DNA of 64,000 nucleotides from Galaxea fascicularis (lineage: Eukaryota > Cnidaria > Anthozoa > Scleractinia > Euphylliidae). This document shows, in pieces, positions 11,015 to 23,000 of the stretch (position 1 is the first letter of the stretch; every line of letters begins with the position of its first letter). The notes under the pieces are model-generated. The model was not told where the DNA came from, did not search any database, and saw nothing but the letters and a program-made list of their open reading frames with translations. The stretch spans positions 52,501 to 116,500 of the forward strand of contig OX419342.1 of the NCBI GenBank assembly GCA_948470475.1, given 5' to 3'. Position numbers and translations under genes: made by a program.

Positions 11015-14000
11015 TCAAAGACCAACAAAATTGCACAAGCCCGTAGGGCGAGTGCAATTTGTGGTCTTTGAAAAAATTTACAAGTGCTTATTTGTGACCT
11101 CATTTGCGATAAGGGGGATTAAGGTGACTGGAGAAAACGGCGTTTAAACGAATGTGTTTAAACGCGTGAAAACGCTTTTTGGACGCGTTTAAACACTTTT
11201 TTAACTCGTTTAAACGTCCAGCTCTTTTGAGCGTCAATTTTTAGTTCATGAGCCTCGCATAATTTAACCTCAGGGTGCATATTTAAGCTTACAAAAACGC
11301 GTTTGAATGCATTATTATCGAGGTAAGGAAATGATTATCGCGGGAGCTAAAAAAATTGCGCTCCGATTGAAAGTAACAAGTTTCTGTCTTGTCCGTATGG
11401 GTGGATTCAGGCAAAAGAACGATTTCGCCAAAACGAAACAACCGTACACCGTGTGAAAATTTAAGAGGGAAAAGTTCAAATCTCAACGTGACAGTTACAC
11501 TCTGATTTACTATTAACTCCAAAATCAAAGAAGATGTAACTCTCCACTCAGCCAGAATCAACAATAAGCTTCAAATTAACTACTTACCTTCTCTCTTTCC
11601 TCTCTAGAAGTAGTTAACCGATAATCGCTTTCGCACGGCTCGATGTATTTCGTATGTATCAGTCTTCGCATGACATGTTTTGTCCTAATCGATTGCAGTA
11701 AATTCACTTGAGTCAATTACTAACTTGTCATAATGTGACATGTGTTATTACTGTGGGCTAGGCCGTGACCTCGTAATTTGCGAAGAATAAACACACAATT
11801 CAGTGTTGGAAAAGCAAGAGACTACTAGCTTCACTGAGAAGATTTGCGTAGCATTGTAGAATGCTTTATTTGGGCACACGGTCGCGAAGAGTGCAGTTTG
11901 TCTTGGAATACGGACCAACAAATCAAACCAAGAGTATATTTTTTCATCCACGGGTATGAATCCAAAACACACTAAACCAATAACTTTTAGTCCTTGAAAA
12001 AGCTCGGAAATTTGGGTTTTTGTCCGGAGGTCGAGTATCAGTTACCGAGAAAATCGCTTTCCAGGCAGTCAGTCGACGTTGTTTCACGGAGGGACGTTCG
12101 CAGCAAACGCTTTGCTTCCCGTTTGCAGGAAACTTGCAGTCGCTAATCATCGCGTATCAGTGTGCCTATATCAGTGTGCCTATATCAGTGTGCCTATAAA
12201 CCTTTGGAAACACCGTAAACTCAGTTCTCCACGCAACCCATGAAGGAAAACAGACAATCGCATTTCTTAAATATCTGACACGGGAAGTATGTAAAAATGG
12301 CGGCAACAATTGATCACGTGGCCGTCTCTGCTGTTTCCGTCGTAAGAGTTGTACTTGATCTCTCGACTAGTAAGCTTATAATTATCGGGGTACCAGGATT
12401 ATGTTACTTGTTCTATATTTTCCGAAAATAAACTGTAAACGGAAACTTTAATTTAGCGAGACAGCTCGACTATTTCATGGGAGGTCATTTTATTGAAATC
12501 AGGCATATACAGTACTTGGAAACTGGCATTAAAAAAAGTTAGGTTGAGTAATAAATGAGTAATGCTAGCTTGCCCTGAAAAGAAACTCTACAGCTTGGTC
12601 CAGCTCTCCACTGCTCATTATATAATTATATTATAATATATGTTTGCTGTATACTTTCGAACAGAAGATGTGATGAATTGACAAAATGTTCCGTTCCACT
12701 CAGTCAGTGACTGTTGAGAACCAGGAAACAAAGTAAGGCCCACAAGACTTCGTTTCAAACGTCGTGCTACTGCCGTGTCGAACTCAATTCATAAATTAAC
12801 ATTAACATTTAAACGGGCCGTACAAGTACTAGGAGAGGATAATAGTCTTTTGCCAGAGTTAAAGTTCCATCCAGCTGCCACTAGTACTTTGTTCACTTTC
12901 ATCGCTGTCTGATTGACTGGTGTCTGATTCACTGCGGGATAACTCTCGTTCGCTTGCGAAATATCTTTCCTTTGCTGATTGCAAATCATTGTTGAATGTT
13001 TGAGGAAGGTTCGTCGTGTTTAGTGAAAAAGAGTTATCCATGGCTTTTGCTGAACAGCGAGATTTCGAAAGGCAATATATTTAGCTGTATTTCGGCTGGC
13101 ATATGGCGTTTTTATCGCCTTATCTACTTGAGTGCAGTGAAATGAAGTAACAAATGCGTAGAACATGATATCACGGGCTATGCCTCCCTTTCCTTATCTC
13201 GAATTCTCGCAAATACCCCATACCGAAACACGCCGGAATGTTAATAATTATAATAACAACTTAGCATTTGTTTGGCGCGTTACATGTATTTTACATCCCA
13301 CAGACTCAGATTAAGCGAAAGTACCATGAGATGGGGCCTACGGTTTATCGTCCTTATCCGAGAACACTAGAAAGTTTAACCGTTTATAGATGTCATTGAA
13401 ATTTAACGCTGCGCCTTCTCCTCAATTACCCTAGACCCTGAGTGTTGAACCGGCCGGGCTTTGTACCTCTGACCTCCCGCACGGTAGTGCGTTGCTCTAA
13501 ACTGAGCCAACCGGTTGGCGAATAATTTTTGAGGTTTTCCAGCAAGGGCAATGGTTTCAAGAGGCGAAAAGAACAAACATCCAGACTCTTGGAGGCGTTT
13601 ACCTGGGATGCCATGGTCGATGTAACGCAATCCTTTTGTTGTCAATCAAAGGCTACGGATTCGTGAAAGCATGAGACACGCACAGAACTAAAGCAAATCA
13701 ATGCAGTGAACATTCTGATTCGATTGCTAAACGTGTTGGTTTGAGCGGTGAAAAACGCTCAAGTTTGACTGAGGCACAGTCTGTACAGTTGGCATTCACG
13801 GTTCAATACGGCACAAAACCAAAGCAAATAAAAAGATGTTCAGGATCTCGTGTAACAAAAGCATTTGTTTTACTGGAGCACGTTATGTTTTTCCTTCAAA
13901 AGCTTGGAAAAAAGTATGCTAAGCCGAAGCGGACATTTGATTTCTGTGTTCTACAAGACAATTTAATGTCTGTTAATATGTAATAATCACGCGGTAGCGC

Positions 14001-17000
14001 CACGGAGTCTGACTGGGCAGCCCGGTCACTCGCTGTCAATCAGAGTGTGAAGTTGTTTTCGCTTTTGCGTTTTGCCTTGTCGGTTATGTACTGATCAGAG
14101 TTACTTGTTGTTTTCGCTCAGTCTGCATAAAATACTGACTATTTTACCGTTTGAATCGTCTCTCTACACCTTGTACAACCGGAGAACTGTATGACTACTT
14201 CTTCGCAAATACAAACAGATAATTCTACAGCGAGATCAGGCAAATGCTTGAATGGTTGAACCGTTCTTTTGCAAGGTTTGTTGCGTAACGAGGCTCATTA
14301 ACCTTATGTGTATTGATTTTGTTTAAGCACAAGCCGCGAAAGATCTAAGATATTATTATCAGGAATCAGGATAACGTTAATTCGTATTTAGTTTTTTACT
14401 TTTATTTTTTTCTAACAAGTACCTCGGACAAATTAGCTAGTCCAAGTTCAAAATGTTTTTATTCATACACTGCGGGTCTCGATTAATAATTTGAAAATGG
14501 CGTTACAGGCCTGCTACGAACGGAGTTGTGTTAATTGACATGAAGAGGTCCAAATCAGCACTTTTCTTTTCCGCACAAACTGCAAGCCTTCGTTATTGGA
14601 TCATCGACTTGCAACCTTTGTCTTATAGAATCACTTCAAATCGTGTGTTTCACTGTTGTATCCATTTCGGCTTCATATTATTATGATGATTAATTTTGCG
14701 TAATTATGTCTTCTAATCAATAATTAGCAACGTTCAAACGCGTTCTGTGTCGGATTACTCTTTGAACATTGAAGCGTATTCACGCGTTTTCAACGGGTTT
14801 AAACGAGACTAAAACCCGTTTAAACACAGTTCAAACGCGTTGACGTTTAAAACGCAAAAAACGCCTTTTCACCTTAATCCCCCTTATCGCAAATGAGGTC
14901 ACATTTATTCCAAATTGCACGAGAAAAATCATGTGATCTCTTATTAATAATACACTTGAAAAAATAGACCACTTATAAAGCTTCAGCCCATACATTGACC
15001 ACTGAGGTACGCAGAAGGCATTGCCCTTGATCTTCCGAAACTTGGAGAAGCTTCGAAAATATTCGGAGATCACCGGAAGTGTTCGGGTAATCTTCGGAAA
15101 TCTTCGGAAGTGTTCGGGAATCTTCGGAATCATTCGGTTCATCTTCGGGAATCTTCGGAACTGTTTGGGAAATCATCGGAAGTATTCGGTCGATCTTCGG
15201 AAATGTTCGGAAGTATTCGGGCGATCTTCGGAAGGTTTCGTACAATCTTCGGAGGGTGTCGTACAATCTTCGCGGGTCCTCGAAATGCGTTGGATGGCCT
15301 CCGGCAGTCTCTTCGTTTTAACTTCGGAAATCTTCGTTGTAAATTTGCACTGTGTTAAACGTTTCTGCACTGTGTTAACGAAAAATGCACTCCGTTTTAG
15401 CCAATCAGAACTGAGAAATTTTTTCAAGTGTATTATTAAGTGTTGTAATGGAAGGGTTGTTGCAGCTCCCAATAATAGCCCAAACACCATAAACCTACAT
15501 CAAATTAAAGCTGATAGAATTATAGCTATTTGAGTGTTTCATTAAATGTGTGACAAAATTAATCACTCAATTTTCTTTGGAGTTTAAACTTGGAAGACTT
15601 AATTAATTGTTTGGAAGATAAAACTAACAGCAAGTTTGTATTTTGACAATCTGTTATTTTTCTGAATGTCAGGAGTTGGTAGAGCACCAGACTACTGTGC
15701 TGGCGGTAATGGGTTCAAACCCCAGCCTGACCAACACTCAGGGTCTTAAAAAGCGCTTTCTTTGTTAAATGACATCTGCAAATGGTTAGACTTTCTAGTC
15801 CTCTCAGATAAGGATGATAAACTGTGGTCCCCATCTTACAGCTCTTCATAATAATTGAACCTGTGGATGTTAAAGAACCACTTGGGATGGATAGGATCAC
15901 AAGTCTTTGTGGTTACCTGGTGCTGCTAGAATTTGCATGTTATTTTCAAAAGAACTCACCCATGATCACATGTATTTTGTACTTTATTACTTCTTTCAGA
16001 TAATTTGTGCAACTTTATGTGACTACATGTGCTTGACATAACTAGTCAGACAATGTAAAATCGCAATGAATGTTGTTCTCCAAATCAAGATTGTTTCTAA
16101 ACCATTTATAGTTACATTTAGCTCCAAAGTAGGGTTATGACTGTTTGAATGTACACTTGTTACAACAGCTGAAGCTTGTTAACCCTTCTCCTTCTCGTCT
16201 GGAGCACCTGGTTACACAGATGAAGTGGCGTCTCCAGGAAGGTGATGGAGAAGCAATTTATGAGATTGGTGTTGAAGACAATGGTATGTTTGTTGGTATT
16301 ACAAGAGAAGAGCTGGATTCATCTCTTACCACACTTAATGTTATGGCTTCCAAGTTAAATGCTCATACCACTTTGCTGAGACGTCATGTAGTAGAAAATG
16401 TAAACAGTAACTCACTGAGGCAAGTGGCAGAAGTCTTGGTTCGTAGAGTACCGGATGATCAACAGGTGAGTGTGTCTTCGAGACACAGGCAGTGAATCAG
16501 CTTATCCATCTGAGTACAAAATAGAGCAAGCAATAAACATTTTCTTGGTAGTGCTTGCCATGTGTTAAATATGTGTACAGGGTTCTCCTTTTTTGCAGAT
16601 GAAAGGCAGTGTACACCACTTAAAAAACATTAATATTATCATTCCCCTCCAACTCTGACTTTCATGATAAAAGGACTTGAGAAGGACCTCAAAAAGTTTT
16701 TCTAATTTGTCTACCTTCCCACACTCTTAACCATTTCACTCTTAAGATAAGGCATCAAAGCTGTTTGTGTAATACAGCTTTGATGACAATCTCACTATTC
16801 ATTGCTCTCTTAGTGCCTTGTGTCACAGTTTGTAAGCTGTCTGTGAGTTGCAGCTGGTTTTCTGCAGAAGGGGCATGTATCACCAGCTGGACTTAGAATC
16901 CAGATGTCTCTAGATTTGCTTTACTGTGGCATACAGGCTGGTTACCATGTCAGAAATTAGGGTCAGTGCTAATTTGGTTTGAAAGCCTGCATTCAGGCTG

Positions 17001-20000
17001 CAGATTAGTGTATGACTTCAGCCTGAAACTGAACCAACTGAAGTGATACATGAAAGTCAAAACAAAAGAAATCAGCCATGGGTGTGCATCATATCCTTTT
17101 TGTTTGTGTTTCTTGAGTTTAATGCAAAGGTCACAAGCTACATTGTAATTTAAATTCTGGCCTTCAAATCAAATAATAATTGCAGTACTTCATTTCTTAC
17201 ACGATTAACAGTCTGTTTTCCAAAGTGGAGACTTGGGTTTAGGACCAAACAGCAATATCTCAGGGCTTATTAGGTAAATGCTCCTGTGATGGTAGGGAAT
17301 CGAAGTGGCCATTTTAAGAGTTATAAATTTTAAGTATTTGTTAACAAACATGACCAAGTAGCTGGCTTCTATTAAAGGCCCTGATATGCGTTTCTTTTGC
17401 AGACTAGTCTTTCCAATAAAATTGACACTTGCTTGTGGTGACTCTTTTCTGCAGTTCATTGACATAAGATTGGCAGTATTGGGGAATGTTGATGCTGGGA
17501 AGAGTACATTACTTGGTGTTTTGACACATGACGAGTTAGACAATGGCCATGGACGAGCAAGGCTGAATCTATTTAGACACTTACATGAGATTCAGACAGG
17601 AAGAACATCAAGTATTAGCCATGAAATACTTGGATTTGACAGCAAAGGAGAGGTAAAATATTTTTATGGTGCTACTGTTCACTGAAGCCTTCATATCTTA
17701 AGGGAGTATTTGTCTCTCTAAAACGGTTCATTGCCACTTGCTGTGTGGGTGTGTTTGGGCTTGGGGGAAGGGTTCTCAACTCAAATCAGACTGAGGTGTG
17801 TTTCTCAGATTGTCCACTCTGACCAGTCGGTGTGAAAAGGTTTGTGCCTTGACTCATCCCTGATTATGAATTGCATTGACCATAGAAAATTTGTTCACTT
17901 GGAAAAGGTTTCATGTCTGTGTTGTAGTTTATCACAAGTTTGGTCATTGCATCACTTCAAATATCTAGAACACATTCAGTTTTATTTAGTGAACATGTGC
18001 TGCTTTCTAAGCCCACCATTTAAGCTTGTAGTTATGCTTGTGTGAGGATTAACATTTGAAAGTTTTACCATAACAATTTTCTGTTTTGTAATTAAAAATG
18101 CTGAGAGACTTGTCAGGCAAGCAATCAATTCACATTTTTTTCCCTAGGTTGTTAATTACAGTGAATCACGGACTGCAGAAGACATTTGTGAACAGTCCTC
18201 AAAGCTGATTACTTTCATAGACCTTGCTGGACATCATAAATATTTGAGAACAACAATCTTTGGTCTAACTGGGCACTCTCCAGATTTTGCTATGCTTGTC
18301 ATTGCTGCAAATGCTGGTGTAGGTAAGAAAAGTATCACGGTATAATTAATAGTTTTCTTGTGGAATGAACACCTGTTTTAACATAGTTTAAAAATGTGGC
18401 ACACAATAAGCTTGTGGAATAGCAGTTCAATGGCAAAGTGGCAGATAATGAATAGATTATTCTGGGTGTAACTATAAATCAATGACAGTAATGTACTTAA
18501 TGAGTAATCAATGGGTATACAATCATTGAGTAATCAATGAGTAATCGGTTGATTAGTCATTGAGTATTGCCAGCACTCAATGACCAATCTATCACTAATC
18601 AATGCACTAAGTGAGTAATTGGATGATTATCTCAACAACATGGTTTCCTCCTGCTGATAACGAAAATGTTGCTTTGGAGCGAGGGAAAACTGTTTGGCTC
18701 AGATGTTGATAGAGCAGTGACCTATACTCCTGACCTGTGAAATGTGGGTTGCGTTAAGGCCAAAAGTCACAGTCGATTACACACACTTTCTTGTTAGAGC
18801 TGACAACACAGTTTTTAAAAGCAGTCAAATTTGGTACCCAATTTCAGAAGGTTATGAAAATGTTAGGGATTTTTAAGTCGTGTCCTTGTGTGACTAGATT
18901 TAGATCTTTATGACACCCATTTGGAAATCACTCGTCATTCATGAAATCTGATTGGCTCTCGACAGTGCAATTTATTCCCAAATTGCACCAATTTTTGCTC
19001 TAAATCACATCCTTGTATAAAGCCCATCAAAATTCAAAACTGGTTTTCCTGAAGTGAACATTAAATAAATATTACTATTGACAAAAACCTGTGTGATTTC
19101 AAAATGGGGGTAATAAAGTAGTAATTGAACTTCGTGTCGTGCAATTTTGGTCTAAAATCATACTTGTGATTTCAAATCGAACTCGCGCTGCGCGCTCGTT
19201 CGATTTTGAAATCACAAGTATGATTTCGACCAAATTGCACTCCACTCAGTTCAATTACTATTATTAATCTCTTGATTACCTATTGATGTAATCATGAATC
19301 CATCTTTATTATATACAAAAATAACAACTGTAGAATGGTATTGATTTCTTCACTAATGAAAGCTCCTTTTTGCATTATATTTTACACATGATTAAGTCTT
19401 TGTATTGTCAAATTTAAGTGCAACAAGCCTATTCAAAACAAGTTTTAGTTCCATTTATCCCCAGTCAGAAGCAAGGTTGTAAGGTGTTTTCCACCTTTTC
19501 TTATATCTGTCATCAGTCGTTTGTAGTATCTTGATGAAATTTATTTTTTCATTGGCTGTTTTCATGATCGTAATTTTGGTTGTACAGTTAATATATTTTC
19601 TCGTGATACACGGAATATGTGCCAAGCGTCATTGTTCTCTGGTCAGCGGATTTACAAAATGTTTAACAAGAATTGAAAGATCAACTGAGCAAAGGAGTGA
19701 AATCAGCCTTACACATACAATGTGGAAAGATCTTGTTCAAATTCTTAATATTTTTCCCTAGCCCCACAGTAATAACTCCAATTTTGTGTTAAAAATTGAA
19801 ATTTATGGCTCATTGTACTCTTGTACTCATTACAACTTCTGTTGCTGCTATTGTGAAACCAAGCATTTCCTCTGTTAACATTGCTGCAGTGCATCATGGT
19901 AGTTGCACAGTGCAAACAGGTTATTTTGAATATCAAATATGGATGTAACTAAGAATTCCCTATTGCCTTAACAAACAGTTGGAGATAACTTCACAAATTT

Positions 20001-23000
20001 GTAACTTGACTGGTATTTTGTTTGTTTAGTGGGCACGACGAAAGAGCATTTAGGGTTAGCTATGGCACTGAAGGTGCCAACATTTGTGATAGTGAACAAG
20101 ACTGACCTTTGTTTACCAACAATGGTGGAACGGTCCCTGAGAGTACTTGATCGACTTCTTAAATCTCCTGGCTGTAACAAAGTACCTGTGGTGGTCCAAA
20201 CAGAAGATGATGTAATAGTTGCTGCCACAAACTTCAATTCCAACCAGTAAGTTTATGGGGGTTCATTACCACCATATGAAAACTTGCTCACAATAAGTAT
20301 AATACAAGATTCAAGTAGCAAATGTGTTCCTGTTTTACTCGCTTGTACATAAGACTAATGACCACTTGGCACATACCAAGAAAGTACAAGGCATATACTT
20401 CATACATGCTACTGATGCTCCTCTATTTTTGTCAGAAAGAGTCACATAAGAAATAAAATGTAGGATGTTTGTGAAGACTTATTAAAGGTTTAAGAGAAAG
20501 GTACTAATAACACGATATCAATGTTTGTATCATGAAAAACAATATTTTGTGGTGTATTATTGCCAATACATTGCAGCCCTTTCTTAAATTTAATAGTCCT
20601 TAAATATCTTATATTTATCTCTAATGAAGAAAACTCTTGAGGACAGGATTCTCATAAAGTTTAGGGAGGCTCTTTTTTAAAAGTTTGATTAATGAAGATG
20701 AGGCTTAAATCAAAATTACAAGTTAAGGTAGTATATTTTTCTGTGACAAAGCTAGTTTTCATTCCCAAACATTTACTTTATCATTTTTTTTTTAATATGG
20801 ACTACACTTCCTCAGTTGAACACAAACAATTATTTTTCAAACACCAGATCATCAGCCATTTAGAATTGTTTCATGAAGTCATTGAGATTCAACAGAAAAG
20901 CAGTGTATGTAATTCAGTGCAATTAAGTTAATCAGTTCTGCCTGTAAGTTCTTATATCATTTACACTTTTTCTCTGCCCAATTTCAAGCCCTGCACGTAC
21001 AGGTTATTGAGATACTATTTTTCATTAACTTGGCACAAAGATTAAGATTGCCAGTGCTCTTAAAGGCTTACCGCATTTGCTGCAGGGCCTTGAAAGTTAC
21101 ATCAGTTCCTCTGATGTGACATCTTCCCTTTTACAAGAACCTGATCAGAACAATCTAGGCAGAATGCGAACAATGCAGTGCTACCTTTTCAACGAATACA
21201 AATACCACTCCCCGTCGCACACTTGAACACACTTGAACTCTCCATTTAACTGAGACAAGGAGTCAACACAAGAATTCCAACTCTACGAAGTTTTGCCATA
21301 TCTCAACCTTTATTAAAGCCTGAATACACTGCAAATCGAAGTTAACCTGATTTGGTGAAAGGTTTTCAAACTCACAGAACTCGCCGCAATCTTCTGTGGT
21401 CCAAACGAGAGCTTTGCTTACATTTTACAAACCTGATGTTAAATAACTTGTTTGTGCACGAAATCCGGCAATCCGCAGTTGTTCTTCCACGCAAAAGACT
21501 GAAAAAAGCATTTTGAAAACAAGCTACATTCACTTCGCCGTTCTTTGGCATCTTTTGAACAAAGTCCGACTAGCTCCCAAGCCTCGCGCGCACGGAAACG
21601 AGTCTACCGGAAGACCAGAAGTTGCCTGCTTGTTTCTAAAAGTAGATTTTTTAAAATTAAGATATTCCATATCCCATTACAAGACTCCCTCTCTGTCCCA
21701 TTATGGCTCTTGGTGATGCTTAACTCTTTCACCAAACAGGCCCTGGTTGGTTGAAGCTGGTTAGATTTAATGGTTGCCTGCTAACAGTTGGCTAAATTGC
21801 CATTGCTCGAAGGTTGGTTATCACTGAAGTAACCACTGGTTAGCTAACCAATGGATAAATAATCCAAACTTTAACCTTTCCTAAACTGGTTTAACCCTTT
21901 CACTCCCAAGGGGTTCTCCATTGACGAGTAAAATCATCTTGCGTTAGACAGAGTAAAATCTATAAGTGCCATTTGGGACTATCGGGAGTGAAAGGGTTAA
22001 CTGTTTTCCATGCACTTAATTGATTTTTCTTCTGAATTTTTGACGAAGGTGCTAGGTAATGGTAACTAGCTTTTGAGAAACCAGGGCCAGGTTATACAGT
22101 AGCTCTAATTGGTATGCTAGGTAACAGCATTATGTGGAATGAAACCCTTTGTTAACATGTTTATTCACATTTTCACTTGGTCCCTTTATTCTTGAGTAAC
22201 GCGTGTCCCATCAATGCACCCAGTGACTCCGGGGAAACCTTCCCTTCTCGAAAAACCCTTCCATGATTTGTTGTCGTTCACCACCACCAATGCTGAACAT
22301 TTAATGAAGTTTCACTGCTTGTGGAAAGTGCAGTCAAAACCTGACTTACAATAATCACAGTTCACCGACAGCAGCACCAAGCCTTACTCTAACTCCAAGA
22401 AGCTATGATAATTGCAAACAAAGGAACGGTAGCAAACACTTAAATAAAAAATTGGAAGGTGATATGCTTTTTGGTGGTGTTAATGTGGGTCCACGCTCTC
22501 CAACTGGAATTTCAACATCATGTTAGCAATTTAGGGTACATTGAATATTGAATATATTGAATATATTTTTTATTTACACTATAAAGGGCATTTAAATACA
22601 ATTTATGAGTTACAGAAGTGACAATAATAAAGCATAAAATAAAATGAAGCCATTAAGAAATAAATTAATATGTGAGCGGTGCCCAAAGTAGCAAAAGCTT
22701 TCTGGTTGGACACCGCCATGGCCAAGTAAATGGCAGCATAAGACATTAAATATTCAATTAGGTTACACTACATACATGTACGTTCTATTTATGTTTTCAT
22801 AAAAAAAAAGAAAGAAAGACATGGAAACAGCAAAATAAAACACAGTCAGTAAAATTAAATTAATTAAGAGCAGCAACAACAAAATCATGTTTGATTATAC
22901 AAAAGATAGCATTTATACTCATTCTTAAAAGTGTTGTAGGGCAGACTTTTAATTCTGAGGGGTATAGATTCCCAAATTTTTGGGCTTGAGAATCTGTACG

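Larger units (their letters stand above)
10966..14945. mobile_element. ~4 kb element with long terminal inverted repeats
   Basis: The left end, ATCACATGATT then GTGCAATTTGGAATAAA, reappears inverted at 14893-14935. After a ~120 bp insertion in the left copy, both ends continue through TGTGACCTCATTTGCGATAA and GGGGGATTAAGGTGA (left about 11093-11133, right about 14867-14907). They then run into regions dense in GTTTAAACG palindromes (11140-11215 and 14740-14850). Inverted ends are about 200-250 bp. The interior shows no transposase-like frame and holds a SINE at 13270-13520. It lies wholly in GTPBP2 intron 2. Non-autonomous DNA transposon is likely; the superfamily is unknown and no clear target duplication was found. 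Confidence 0.65.

Noticed and set aside
12148..12197. Direct repeats as a possible CRISPR array
   Set aside because: Units are contiguous without spacers, the host is a eukaryote, and only three units exist.
15021..15533. Several overlapping long open frames on both strands
   Set aside because: They arise because the TTCGGAA minisatellite unit avoids stops in most frames; the products are simple-repeat peptides.
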